From Diabrotica undecimpunctata (lineage: Eukaryota; Arthropoda; Insecta; Coleoptera; Chrysomelidae): a stretch of 64,000 nt of DNA. The stretch is from positions 125,253,461-125,317,460 of the forward strand of contig NC_092803.1 of assembly GCF_040954645.1 (NCBI RefSeq), written 5' to 3'. Numbering within the stretch: position 1 is the first letter of the stretch; each line of letters opens with the position of its first letter. The notes under the pieces were generated by a model. It did not search any database. It saw only the letters and a list, made by a program, of their open reading frames with translations, and had not been told where the DNA came from. Position numbers and translations under genes: made by a program. Shown in pieces: positions 35,113 through 47,125 of this stretch.

Positions 35113-35860
35113 GAAAAAAATATTAAGATTAGGGAAAAAACCAATGAAAGAAAAATCAAAATAGGAAGTTCTGAGTTTGAAGAAGTAGAATACTTCAAAT
35201 AGCTAGGAGTTACAATAAGTAAATCCAGAGAAAGGAAATCCGAAATAAAAGAAAAAATATTACCAGCGAATAAAGCTTATTTTGCAAACAGAAGATTACT
35301 TAAAAGCAAAACACTGACTAAAAAAAGTAAGATGAGCATGTATCACACCATAATTAGGCCAATATTATTATATGCAGGAGAAACAATGACGATGGTTAAA
35401 AAAGATGAAAAAGACTTAAGAATAGCAGAGAGAAAGACCATGGGAACCATACTAGGACAAATCAGAACAGAGCAAAATGAATATAGAAGCAGAACAAATG
35501 CAGAAATTAAGGAAGAACTTAAGGAAGACATCGTAACTAAAATAAAGCAATGCAGAGTTAGATGGTTAGGTCACATTTGGCGAGCAGGCGATGAGGCAGT
35601 AACATACGCAATGATAGAATGGAATCCAGGAGGAAGAAAGAGAAGGGGAAGACCAAGATGAAAGTGGCTGCAAGAAGTTGAAGAAGATCTTCAAAGGGCA
35701 GGAGTCGGAGAATGGTGAGGAAGAACTGGAGACAGGAAAAAATGAAGAGATATTGTCAAGAAGATAAGATAAACAAAAAAGACTGATCCACTTAAGAAAT
35801 AGGATCTAGAAAGCATTCGCGGTTTAACCCCACACTAGGGTGTATAGCCATTATATATAT
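35113..35860 (+). pseudogene. Non-LTR element 3' part ending in a TA tail
   Basis: Segments EEVEYFK(stop)LGVTIS, ANRRLLKSKTLTKKSKMSMYHTIIRPILLYAGET, RVRWLGHIWRAGDEAV, NPGGRKRRGRPR and KWLQEVEEDLQRAG form the C-terminal region of a non-LTR reverse transcriptase protein. It ends with a noncoding 3' end and the run ATTATATATAT, at which the family C LTR begins. The continuation of this TA tail is probably the array at 46348-46421 on the far side of the LTR element. Confidence 0.75.
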
Positions 35861-37613
35861 TGAAGCATGTTCATAATTTCTTTTAATTATTCCCTTTAAT
35901 AAACTATTTTCACGCCGCCCATGCCTGCATACCTTTGTTTTGTTACGCCTTTTTTTAACAAAGAAATAACTTCGCCAAATGTTTCTTCTTCTTTTTATCT
36001 TGTTTTGGTACATAAAAATCTTTCCTAATAACAAAGGAAAAAGGACCTATTGTGAAATCTCCGAGCTACCTTCTCAGAAAATCAGAAGAGTTGTTTTTCG
36101 TAGAAACTTTACTTTCTATTGGTAAACGCTACGAAAATGAACCCCAGTAGCCCGAATATTAATTGTCAATTTCGCGTGGCATCCTTCAGCCAATATCCCC
36201 TCCCTATTTTCAACCTTCGCTTGTCTAAGCCCTTCTAAATTCACAATACGATATTCATTTCCAAGTTGGTTCCTGTGGCAAGCGGTCTTATCTTCGACAA
36301 TCGGCGGTAAGTGGATTTTCAATTCACCCTTATTTATCTTTGCACAGTGTGTCTTATATTGATTATTTTCTCTTTTGTCAAACAGACGTCTTCCAACTGA
36401 AGTCACTTCTGTTTGCCGTTCCTATTTTACACCAATTCAGATTGTACACCAATTCAGATTGTACACCAATTCAGATTGTATACCGATTTCTAATATACAC
36501 CGTCCATCCGTGTACAATTTTTAAGCATTCACCGCAAAGTTAGTTCACCTGAACATCAGTCATCTTTATGTTACCTCAACCACCTGTAGTACCCCGGTAC
36601 CGGTAGCTGCCTCTTTTCGTCGGCCTAACAGACAATCTAAGGGATTACGTTAGGAAGACTGCAATTTATTGTGGTCGTGTCGTCCCAACTACCTGTTGTG
36701 GTGGACCGAAGTCAAGTGCCTTATTGAGGGCGTCATACCATTATTTGAATACACCTGTGAGTATAAGTTTTATTGACTAAACTGTGGTAACGAAATCTTT
36801 AACAGTTGATTTATGACTCCAGTTCAGTGTACCTTCTTGTTTATGGAGGTTTGGTTTGACTGAGTAATATAGTAAAAATACAGGATAATATATACGTATA
36901 ATTAACGGACCATTTACTTTATATATGTAGATATAATTATAATGTTCCTTGCCTTTTTTTTTCTAATTCTTGAGGATACTAAATTATTTATAACTATTTT
37001 TTTGAGATATTTTTTTGTTTGTAATTAATAATCAGTTACGCAATAATCATGCTATTTAATCAACTGTTTAATAAAATTTAATATGGTACATTTACTTTAA
37101 CAAATATACCTAAATATAGTTTTGTTAAAGAACTATTTGCTTTTTATTTCTTTTATATTTTTTTTATACAATTTGGATTTATATTTTTGTGTTTCTCTTC
37201 CAGGCATTTTTTATTGAATTATATTATTATATTTATTTGTTTGATCGTATATTTTAAGTATATGTGTAGAAATATTAGGAGTGTACCGCATAATTCCGAT
37301 ACTTTTCTCTTTCACGGTTTACTTTATCCTCGCGTGAGTTCTCTAGCTGTACCTTACCTTTCTCGTCGTCCTTTTTTATGTGCCTTAAGGTTTCCCTGTT
37401 CCTCTAAAAATAGGGTGGTGCCCAAATAACTTTTCTTCTCTTATCTCTTATCTTCTCTTCTAACTTCTTGTCTTTGTGTCGTAAGTACTTCTTTAATTGA
37501 TCCGTGATATTTGAGCTGTAACAAGAACCCCGACCAAGATACCTCTACCAGACTGAATCCCGAGCCTAGTACCGTTCTTTGTGTAACCTCCAATCGATCA
37601 TCAAGAGGGTACA
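35861..37613 (+). repeat. 5' LTR, family C
   Basis: 1753 bases. It contains three units of TACACCAATTCAGATTG (36428-36478) where the 3' LTR has two. Short open frames inside (for example 36116-36406 on the minus strand) are repeated in the 3' LTR only because the LTRs are copies; they are not supported as genes. Confidence 0.93.
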
Positions 37614-37623
37614 CAGAAAAGAA

Positions 37624-37641
37624 TGGCGCCCAACGTGGGAC
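37624..37641 (+). promoter_or_regulatory. Primer binding site, family C
   Basis: TGGCGCCCAACGTGGGAC lies 10 bases downstream of the LTR. TGGCGCCCAAC matches the 3' end complement of a lysine-type tRNA used by many retroelements; the assignment is from memory of the family and not checked. Confidence 0.7.
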
Positions 37642-37765
37642 AGCTAACAGCAAGAAAATATCGTCCAATGTGGTAGCTAAATGGTAAAAAATAGCACCGC
37701 AACGCAGTCTTCAAATATAAGTATCTTCTCTTCTCTCGACTATTTTTTATCTAAACGAGTTTAAA

Positions 37766-39055
37766 ATGGATTCTTCTGTTATCTCTTATCTCAAGGTAAA
37801 TCAGATCGATTACGAACTGAAAATCAGAGGTATTAAGTCAAATAGAACTCTTTCCGAAAAAAAATCTATCCTTAAGAAAGCCCTTCAGAAAGCCACTCCG
37901 ATTATCGATCTAACGGAAAATCCCCTTATCTTCGAAGATGAATCAAGCCAGATCGAAACTATCTTTTCTGAAGTCGAAAATCTTATTTCTGAATTTGAAG
38001 GAAACCCTAGTGATTCTGTCTACAAAAGAACAAAGGCCCATTTATTGCATCTTTCCCTAAGACTACAACGTCTAACCCCAGATTCACAGAAACCTGTGGA
38101 ATCGAATTTTAAAGACGAAGCTATCTCTACCTGCCTTCTGTTAGAAGCAAACCTAGATGATAAAATAATCACTACCGACTCGAATCCCGCATATATACCT
38201 TTAACTTCACAAGCTCCTATGCCAGCCATTAACCCTATCGTCCATGTTAATACTCCTGTCAATGTAGGTGATTGGAATATTAAATTTTCCGGTGATCCTA
38301 AGCATCTATTTAGTGTCTTGGAAAAAATTCAAAATCTTGCTGAATCGCGTGATATTCCCGATGCGATACTTTTCCGATCTGCCGTGGAATTTTTCTCAGG
38401 TAACGCAGCTAAATGGTTTAGCAGCGTTAAATCTAAACTTACCTCTTGGCCACAACTGGTCGAATTACTTTAATTCACATTCCTTCCGCATGGCTATGAA
38501 GACGAACTGTGGGATCAGATCAAAAGCCGTAAGCAAAGAAAAAATGAACCTTTCGTTCTGTATCAAGCAGACATACTTAATTTAATAAAGAGATTACCGA
38601 GACAGCCCTCCGAAAAAACCATAATCTCTTATATTCGTTCAAATCTCCTACCGGAATATTCTACTATGATAGCCACTAGTACGGTGGATACCGTAGACCA
38701 ATTATCTTCTCTCATTAATACCGTCGAAATAAATGCTGCCTCAGTTTTCAAACGTGACTCTCCTTCTATTTCTAGCGTAGAAAACCAAAGGGATGCCCAG
38801 AGAAACCCTCCGAGACATTTTCAGTCTAGAAACAATTTTTCTAGTAATACCTTTCCCACGAACCGTTCTTCAGGCAAGAATTACGTACCTCCCTTAACTT
38901 CTAAGCCAAACTCTTCCACTGCGTGTTGGAATTGCCAAGGCAAAGGACACAGTCACCGTGAATGTCGTCGTCCGAGGAAAATATTTTGTTATCGATGTGG
39001 AAAATCTCAAGTTACCTTCCCACAATGTACAAATTGTAATCCTCCAAAAAACTAA
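37766..39055 (+). pseudogene. gag: Gag polyprotein, family C, one premature stop
   Basis: ATG at 37766 (MDSSVISYLK). The frame is open to a TAA at 38471-38473 and continues in the same frame to the TAA at 39053, giving about 430 codons in all. A capsid-like part reads WNIKFSGDPKHLFSVLEKIQ and FFSGNAAKWFSSV. The C-terminus has one CCHC knuckle (CX2CX4HX4C at 38924-38965) and a second, modified cysteine cluster (CYRCG...C..C). The single nonsense codon would remove the C-terminal half, including the RNA-binding knuckles, so this copy should not assemble normally. Directly before the final stop is an A AAA AAC slippery site. Confidence 0.88.
39046..39052 (+). promoter_or_regulatory. -1 ribosomal frameshift site A AAA AAC
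   Basis: In the gag frame this reads A AAA AAC and is followed at once by the TAA gag stop (39053-39055). A -1 shift enters the pol frame, which is open from here through the protease. A AAA AAC is one of the classic retroviral and retrotransposon slippery heptamers. No downstream pseudoknot was modelled. Confidence 0.85.
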
Positions 39056-42000
39056 CGTACGGAATAAATACTATCGGCTATTCTATTCCCAGACATCCCA
39101 AAAAGTCCGATATCTCCCGATCCTCCAGTTATTCTTCAAATAGAATTCAGAATAATTTACCTCGAGATTATCGTTCTCCTACATCTCACCGAAGTACCTT
39201 TAACTCCCGTCAGCGAAAACAATGGAATAAGAACCGAGACTTTTCGCATAGAAACTCCTACCGCTTGACCGAAAATGAGTGGAAAAATTACCTTACGGAA
39301 GTTAGAAACTTCTATCGTCTTCCTTCTCATAATAAAGTCTGTCCCCTTGTGATCTCTAAAAAGACTGATAAAAGACCCTACATATCTGTAAATATCTACA
39401 ATCAAGATTTTACTGTACTATTGGATACCGGTTGTTCCATTACGTGTGCCGGACAACAAGGTCTCGCTTTTCTTAATCAAAATAAAATTCCAATAAATAA
39501 ATCCGTTAACTCGACAGTTTCTCTAGCAGACGGTTCCAATAAAAAAGTAACTGGTCTGATAGATTTACCTATTCTTGCCGATAATGTCTTTAGAGTAATT
39601 CAATGCCTTGTAGTGCCTTCTTTACCGTGTTCTTTTATCCTTGGAAGTAATTTTGCTGAAAAATTTTGTCTCTCTATTGATTTTAATACCAACCAATGGA
39701 ATACTAAGTCCGACAAACTAAATCATCCTTTTTCTATGGCCAATCCAGAAGCTATCTTCCCGCATCTTTGTTCATTAGAATCTCTTAGTCCAGCCGACCG
39801 TACCTTAGCGAACAAAATTATTAATAACTTTAACGAAGTTAGTAGCGCTGAAGGTATAGGCCGCACAAATAAAATTCAAATGACAATAGATACAGGCGAC
39901 TCAAAACCATTCAAGCGACGTCCTTTCCCTATGTCTCCATATATGTCGAATGTCTTAAATAAAGAACTAGATTCAATGCTCCAGCTAGGTGTGATAGAAC
40001 CCAGTTGTAGTTCTTGGTGTTCACCCGTTTTGTTGGTTAGGAAGAAAAATGACGAATTTCGTTTTTGTTTTGATGGTCGTACTTTAAACGATGTCACTAA
40101 ACATGACACCTACCCGCTTCCAAATATCGATAGGATCCTCTCTCTTTTACGAGGTGCAAAATTTATCTCGTCTATTGATCTTAAGAAAGCTTTCTGGCAA
40201 ATCCCCTTGGAAAAATCATCTCGTGAAAAAACTGCTTTCGTCGTAGTAGGTCGAGGGTTATTCCAATTTACCGTTATGCCTTTCGGTTTGTGTAATTCAG
40301 CACAAACACAACAACGTCTAGTAGATGCAATTTTCGGACCTGAATTCGAACAATTTATTTTTTGTTATCTTGACGATATAATAGTATGTTCCCCTACCTT
40401 TGAAGAACATATCTCTCTTCTTTCTAAAGTTAAAGAAAAGCTAAAGGACGCAAATCTTACCATTAACGTAGATAAATGCGAGTTCTTCAAAACTTCCCTT
40501 AAGTTTCTCGGTTATATCGTTGGTGATAATTCTCTTCGGTCGGACCCCGAAAAAATATCTGCTATGATAACCTATCCCAGACCTACAAACACTACCGAAA
40601 TTAAACGCTTCATTGGACTTTTCTCTTGGTACCGCCGTTTTATTAAAAATTTCTCTACCCTTGTCTCTCCAATAAACGATCTCCTAAAGGGTAAAGGAAA
40701 AGAAAAGAAACAAACCATTACTTGGAATCCTTAAGCTGAAAAGTCTTTTATCTTAATCAAGCAAGCCTTAGTATCTGCCCCCGTACTGGTTCAACCAGAT
40801 TTTTCGAAACCCTCCGTCGTTCAAGCCGACGCCAGTGATACTGGAGTTGGAGCTGTTTTGACGCAAAAATTAGATGATAGCGAACAAGTTATATGTTACG
40901 CTAGTCGATCTCTGACTAAAGCCGAGCGAAATTTCTCTGTCACAGAACGTGAGTGCCTTGCCGTCCTTTTCGCCATTGAAAAATTTCGTCCGTACGTTGA
41001 AGGAACCAAGTTCACCGTCATCACTGACCACTATTCCCTTCTCTGGTTGACTACCCTCAAAAATCCCTCTGGTCGTCTTTGTCGTTGGGCCATGCGCCTC
41101 AAACAACATAACTTTACTCTTGTTCACCGAAAGGGATCCTGCCATAAAGTACCGGATGCACTCAGTAGAATGCACGAACAAGTCCCTCTGGACGAAACTC
41201 CTGTAAGTCCCGAATTAGCTTCTCTCGATGTCGATCTAAATAGAATCGAGCCCTGGTACGATAACTTACGGTCAAAAATTATCGCTAATCCAGATAACTT
41301 CCCCCAATGGAAAGTAGAAAATGAATATGTTTATAAGTATGTACCTACCTGTCTACCTTTTAAATCTAACGAAATAGAATGGAAAATTTTAGTACCTTCT
41401 CCCCAGAAATACGACGTTCTCAAATCCTGTCATGAACCTCCTACTTGTAGCCATTTAGGCTATTTTAAAACTTTATCCCGGGTCAAAGAGAGATTTTACT
41501 GGCCGAAGATGAGGAGAGACGTCCTCAAATACGTTCGTTCTTGCCAAGTCTGTGGAGCACAGAAAGCTCCAAATGTTCCTCAAATGGGTTTAATGGGAAA
41601 TCAGAAGAAAGCCGAGTTCCCGTGGCAAATAATTGCTATTGATTTTATCGGTCCTCTCACGCGCAGTAAAAAAGGTTTCTCTTGGTTACTCGTCGTGACT
41701 GACTGGTTCTCTAAATATACGTTAGTACAACCCCTACGCAAAGCTACCGCCCAGAATGTCGCTAACTTCCTAGAAAATAATGTTTTCTTAACTTTCGGTG
41801 TTCCCCAACACATCATATGCGACAATGCCTCTAATTTTAATAGCAAAATTCTTAAGAATCTTTGTCATGAATACAGAGTTCAAAAAATCTGGTTCACTGC
41901 CGTTTATTCCCCCCAATGCAACTTCGTAGAAAGAAGTAATCGTACCATTTGTACCGCTATTCGCAGCTATATTACCGAACATTCCGAATGGGATAGAGAA

Positions 42001-42519
42001 ATTTTTAAAATTCAACAAGCTATTAATACCGCCCGCCATGAAGTTACTCAACACTCCCCAGCTTTTCTGAATTTTGCCCGCAACGTTCCCTTATTAGGAG
42101 ATTATTATAATCGTCCCTATGACCAGCTCCAAAATATCGAATTCTCTCCCGGTAACAGAGACGAATATGCCTCTGAAATAACTGGATTGTCAACTGTCTT
42201 CAAGGAAGTCCAAACCCACCTATCTAAAGCCTATGAAAGAAATGCCAAATACTATAATCTCCGCAAACGAGATGTTCAATTTTCTGTTGGTGATACCGTG
42301 TGGCGCAAAAATATTGTTCTTAGTAGTGCTCCAAAACGTTTCATGTCTAAGCTTGCTCCCAAGTATGTCAAGGGTACAATATCTAAAAAATTCTCTCGTC
42401 TGGTGTATCAAATAAAAAACGAAGATGGTACTAATGCTGGACGCTGGCATATAAAAGATTTAAAGCCGTGTTATAATGACTCTTTTGATTCCGAAGTCTC
42501 AGAAAATGAGCAAGAATAA
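39052..42519 (+). pseudogene. pol: Pol polyprotein (PR-RT-RNaseH-IN), family C, one premature stop
   Basis: In -1 frame relative to gag and open from the slippery site; no ATG start is needed. The protease has LLDTGCS (Asp codon at 39424). Reverse transcriptase has RFCFDGRTLN, FWQIPL and YLDD (40366-40377). A TAA at 40732-40734, in frame, lies at the RT-RNase H boundary. The same frame continues with RNase H (QADASDTGVGAVL near 40830, TDHYSLLWL) and then integrase: a zinc region ending CQVCGAQK, D in IAIDFIGPL, D in IICDNASNF and E in CNFVERSNRT. The C-terminus ends WHIKDLKP. No chromodomain is evident. The lone stop separates RT from RNase H and IN, so the copy is probably inactive. Confidence 0.92.
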
Positions 42520-44600
42520 CTATTTACCATGCTAGAAATATATATATTATACCTTTTGTAACTGTCGTCTAACGCCCACATCTAACTTTATTGACTAGGA
42601 ACTTTTACCTCAAATATCTATATATGTTATAATACGTCTGTAGTAAAAACGGTTATTTTACTATTTCCTACTATTTCTTATCTGACACTCATACATACAT
42701 TGTAGTAACAAGATTCGTGAAAACACCTCTTATGTCTTTCTACCGATGTATCTTACCTGTCCATGTAAATTGATGTTTGTTGAGACCCCTATAATTCATG
42801 GTTAGTCTTAATTGCTTTGATTTCTACCTATCTATGTCTTTATTTTTACTTTCGACGTCATGCGATTTACCTTAAATTTTTCGTCCTATCTTATAACACA
42901 CCTTACCTCATTGCGTTGATAAAATAATCGTTATATAGGCTGTGCTGTAGTCCTTACAAGCGAAGAAATCTTATCGTGTGTTACCTTTATTTAAAAATTT
43001 TTACCTTATCTGCAAATAAAAATGGAAGGATATCTTACCTGTTGGAAATATACCTTACCTTCCAACGAAAAATTTACCTTACCTTCAAATGAAAATTGAA
43101 GGGTACCTTATCTGTTAGAAACACACCTTACCTTCCAAAGAAAATTAGAAACATATCGTATCTTGAATAAAACTACCTTGACTCCAAATGGAATAATTAA
43201 GGACTACCTTATTTAAGAAAACCTACGATTTTCTTGCCTTTACCTTTTAAAAAGTACAATTGCCTTATACCTTATCTTTACTGATACATTGTTTCTAACA
43301 AGACTTCCCCTAAATCCCTAAACACACCGTCCGGCTGTGACATCTCTGTCGTGTTTAGAATTCCCAAATCGTGTAGTACTCTCTTTCCTACTTGGTTTAA
43401 CTTTTGATATGAGACCCAACATAGAAATAACATCTTCTCTACCCCTTTTCGTCATAGAGATCAGCATCTGCCAGAGATACTAGGCACTGAGGAAGGCTAG
43501 GACTGATGTTAGCGGAAGTTCGCCAGTTGACTCGCCGAAAATAGTATCTGGATCCTAGTTTCTATTGACCATCTGTGGTAAGAATTCAGTCGTTCTTCAA
43601 CCGAAATGAGGCCAATTAAATGACTCTCTTAGTGTTAATTTTGGTGCCTAAGAGGTTAGTCCCATCAAAACCAGAATAAATACCCTATGTGCACCTGAAA
43701 AATTATGTACCATATGTACCCCCTGCTCCTAAACATCGGGTTTTTGCAACCACATTACTGAAATATAATTTTTAACTCTATTAAATCTCAATCTCTTGTT
43801 AATACTGCATAGACTTTTGATAATCATTAAGAGATACTAAGTACGCAAATCCTCATTACAATTCTCCTTGTTAGTTACAAACTCCCTACCTACCTAACCA
43901 AACTTAACATTAGTCTTATTACCTTTATGCCAGGTTACGAAAAACGTTGGCATACTAATCGTCTATTATTACCGCTTATATTTCAATAAGTACCGTTATA
44001 TGGATTTTTAGCTATCTTCTTACACCACTGAAACTAGGTTAAGTCTATCTTTCTAGTGATGATATCTAAGCAAAATACTCGGACTATCTATTGATACAGT
44101 GTTATTTAAACCAAGGTGCCTTACGTTAACAATCTCGCGACGAACTCACCCTCTCGCTCATTGTTTAACGATCTCCATATTGCCTTGTTTGCCTTACGTG
44201 TCCTATTTTGCTGTAACAATATCGAGCGGATACCCTCTTATACCTTTTGACACATAAGTGTATATATTAACATAGTTGTATAAAAATATTATATAGGTTA
44301 AATAAATTCATTAAGCTTGTACTTTCATACCTTTTGTAAAAATTATAATTATTAAGCATATACCTTTATAACTTTTGTAAAACTTGTAGAATTACTTTTA
44401 TGTTTGGTCTATTGTGTTAGACAGATAATATTTAGTGTATCGTTTATGTTATGTTATAATGTTACTTGGTCATATTGTACGTATGTGTTATCGTAGTAAC
44501 GTAAACTTTCCTTGTTTTTCTCAACTTGTCTTTACGATAGTTCTCCCATGCTTCCTTGTTTCACAGTTCCGATGCAAACTCAGTACACCCAGTTTACATC
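42520..44600 (+). other. Noncoding spacer between pol and 3' LTR, family C
   Basis: About 2.1 kb without an env-like or other supported frame. It includes a tandem pair of about 73 bases (43001-43073 and 43074-43146) built of TTACCTTA-rich segments, and it is unusually rich in ACCTTA/TACCTT. Its function is unknown; an RNA regulatory role is only a guess. Confidence 0.6.
43001..43146 (+). repeat. 73-base tandem repeat in the family C spacer
   Basis: Two diverged units, each beginning TTACCTTA and carrying GAAGG(A/G)TA and ACCTTACCTTCCAA. Confidence 0.7.
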
Positions 44601-44613
44601 GTGGAAAGGGCTG
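44601..44613 (+). promoter_or_regulatory. Polypurine tract, family C
   Basis: GTGGAAAGGG immediately upstream of the 3' LTR start (TGAAGC at 44614), where plus-strand synthesis would be primed. Confidence 0.65.
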
Positions 44614-46344
44614 TGAAGCATGTTCATAATTTCTTTAAATTATTCCCTTTAATAAACTATTTTCACGCCGCCCATGCCTGCATACCTTCGTTTTGTTACG
44701 CCTTTTTTTAACAAAGAAATAACTTCGCCAAATGTTTCTTCTTCTTTTTATCTTGTTTTGGTACATAAAAATCTTTCCTAATAACAAAGGAAAAAGGACC
44801 TATTGTGAAATCTCCGAGCAACCTTCCCAGAAAATCAGAAGAGTTGTTTTTCGTAGAAACTTTACTTTCTATTGGTAAACGCTACGAAAATGAACCCCAG
44901 TAGCCCGGATATTTAATGTCAATTTCGCGTGGCATCCTTCAGCCAATATCCCCTCCATATTTTCAACCTTCGCTTGTCTAAGCCCTTCTAAATTCACAAT
45001 CCGATATTCATTTCCAAGTTGGTTCCTGTGGCAAGCGGTCTTATCTTCGACAATCGGCGGTAAGTGGATTTTCAATTCACCCTTATTTATCTTTGCACAG
45101 TGTGTCTTATATTGATTATTTTCTCTTTTGTCAAACAGACGTCTTCCAACTGAAGTCACTTCTGTTTGCCGTTCCTATTTTACATCAATTCAGATTGTAC
45201 ACCAATTCAGATTGTATACCGATTCCTATTATACACCGTCCATCCGTGTACAATTTTCAAGCATTCACCGCAAAGTTAGTTCACCTGAACATCAGTCATC
45301 TTTATGTTACCTCAACCACCTGTAGTACCCCGGTACCGGTAGCTGCCTCTTTTCGTCGGCCTAACAGACAATCTAAGGGATTACGTTAGGAAGACTGCAA
45401 TTTATTGTGGTCGTGTCGTCCCAACTACCTGTTGTGGTGGACCGAAGTCAAGTGCCTTATTGAGGGCGTCATACCATTATTTGAATACACCTGTGAGTAT
45501 AAGTTTTATTGACTAAACTGTGGTAACGAAATCTTTAACAGTTGATTTATGACTCCAGTTCAGTGTACCTTCTTGTTTATGGAGGTTTGGTTTGACTGAG
45601 TAATATAGTAAAATACAGGATAATATATACGTATAATTAACGGACCATTTACTTTATATATGTAGATATAATTATAATGTTCCTTGCCTTTTTTTTCTAA
45701 TTCTTGAGGATACTAAATTATTTATAACTATTTTTTTGAGATATTTTTTTGTTTGTAATTAATAATCAGTTACGCAATAATCATGCTATTTAATCAACTG
45801 TTTAATAAAATTTAATATGGTACATTTACTTTAACAAATATACCTAAATATAGTTTTGTTAAAGAACTATTTGCTTTTTATTTCTTTTATATTTTTTTTA
45901 TACAATTTGGATTTATATTTTTGTGTTTCTCTTCCAGGCATTTTTTATTGAATTATATTATTATATTTATTTGTTTGATCGTATATTTTAAGTATATGTG
46001 TCGAAATATTAGGAGTGTACCGCATAATTCCGATACTTTTCTCTTTCACGGTTTACTTTATCCTCGCGTGAGTTCTCTAGCTGTACCTTACCTTTCTCGT
46101 CGTCCTTTTTTATGTGCCTTAAGGTTTCCCTGTTCCTCTAAAAATAGGGTGGTGCCCAAATAACTTTTCTTCTCTTATCTCTTATCTTCTCTTCTAACTT
46201 CTTGTCTTTGTGTCGTAAGTACTTCTTTAATTGATCCGTGATATTTGAGCTGTAACAAGAACCCCGACCAAGATACCTCTACCAGACTGAAGCCCGAGCC
46301 TAGTACCGTTCTTTGTGTAACCTCCAATCGATCATCAAGAGGGT

Positions 46345-46347
<3 letters not shown>
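44614..46347 (+). repeat. 3' LTR, family C
   Basis: 1734 bases, near-identical to 35861-37613; two 17-base repeat units (45181-45214). Its right edge GGGTACA meets (TA)n. Confidence 0.93.

Positions 46348-46421
<74 letters not shown>
46348..46421. repeat. (TA)n microsatellite right of family C
   Basis: About 74 bases. Probably the rest of the TA tail that begins at 35851, split by the family C insertion. Confidence 0.9.
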
Positions 46422-46425
<4 letters not shown>

Positions 46426-46628
46426 TTGGTAAGTTAACAAAAATTGTTTTTTCTTTTTAGTTTAACCTTGTAAGTATTTTGTCTTTTTTAGCTCTTGATA
46501 ATAATTGTAAACACAATTGAAAGCTCGAGAATTAAAAAAAATAGTTAACCAATAGCCCTTTTATTGACTCCAACCCATCCAAAACAGTTATATATTTGTT
46601 CCAAACGAATCACAAGTACTTCTTTTTT

Positions 46629-46629
<1 letters not shown>

Positions 46630-46697
<68 letters not shown>

Positions 46698-46728
46698 ATA
46701 TATACATATATATAAATTATATATATTA
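46630..46728. repeat. Second (TA)n microsatellite, slightly interrupted
   Basis: TA repeat with TTT and CA interruptions near 46682 and 46705. Confidence 0.9.
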
Positions 46729-46814
46729 GCAGAAAAAAAGTTTTTAAAGCGTAGTAGATACTTATCTACTTACGCAATGTGATGACAGGGTAAAGATACT
46801 TATTATTGCAACTT

Positions 46815-47018
46815 ATTATGCAGGGCAAAATTTGAGGGCACAAGAAGCAGAGGACGACCACGAATGAGATGGATTGATGATGTGGAAGAAGACCTACAGA
46901 TTCTATCTAGGGGTTAGAAGATGGAGGGAAGTTGCCAGGAATCGACAGGAGTGGCGACTTCTTTGTGAGCAGGATAAGATCCACAACGGATTGTCGAGCC
47001 ACTTATGATGATGATGAA
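46815..47018 (+). pseudogene. RTE-like 3' end with (ATG)n tail
   Basis: RGRPRMRWIDDVEEDLQIL, then RRWREVARNRQEWRLLCEQDKIHNGLSSH, then a (TGA)n tail at 47006-47016. It closely resembles the 3' end at 34400-34569, so it is the same family. A one-base break lies near 46912. Confidence 0.75.
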
Positions 47019-47029
47019 AATTTGAGGAA

Positions 47030-47125
47030 AGCGAAATGTGAAAAGACGAAGAATATCGTGGCTTAAGAACTTGAGAAAATGGTTTGAATGCAATAGTGCA
47101 GAACTATTTAGATCCTGTTAGATCC
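47030..47125 (+). pseudogene. RTE-like C-terminal scrap of a second kind
   Basis: RRRISWLKNLRKWFECNSAELFRS resembles the C-terminus of the element at 23490-24803 (RRRISWL..L). It abuts the previous tail. Confidence 0.55.

Larger units (their letters stand above)
35861..46347 (+). mobile_element. Ty3/Gypsy LTR retrotransposon, family C
   Basis: Full length, 10.49 kb: 5' LTR 35861-37613, gag, pol (PR-RT-RNaseH-IN), a 2.1-kb noncoding spacer and 3' LTR 44614-46347. LTRs begin TGAAGC and end GTACA, the canonical TG..CA. The two LTRs differ by scattered substitutions (about 1 percent as judged by eye) and by one 17-base repeat unit. One premature stop in gag and one in pol suggest a defective copy. 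The ends abut TATATAT on the left and (TA)n on the right. It is distinct from families A and B: its Gag has zinc knuckles and its RT has YLDD. Confidence 0.95.

Noticed and set aside
36116..36406. 96-residue minus-strand frame, repeated at 44869-45159
   Set aside because: It lies in the family C LTR and is duplicated only because the LTR is; no known domain.
42520..44600. An env gene in family C
   Set aside because: No long frame, signal peptide or membrane segment is visible.
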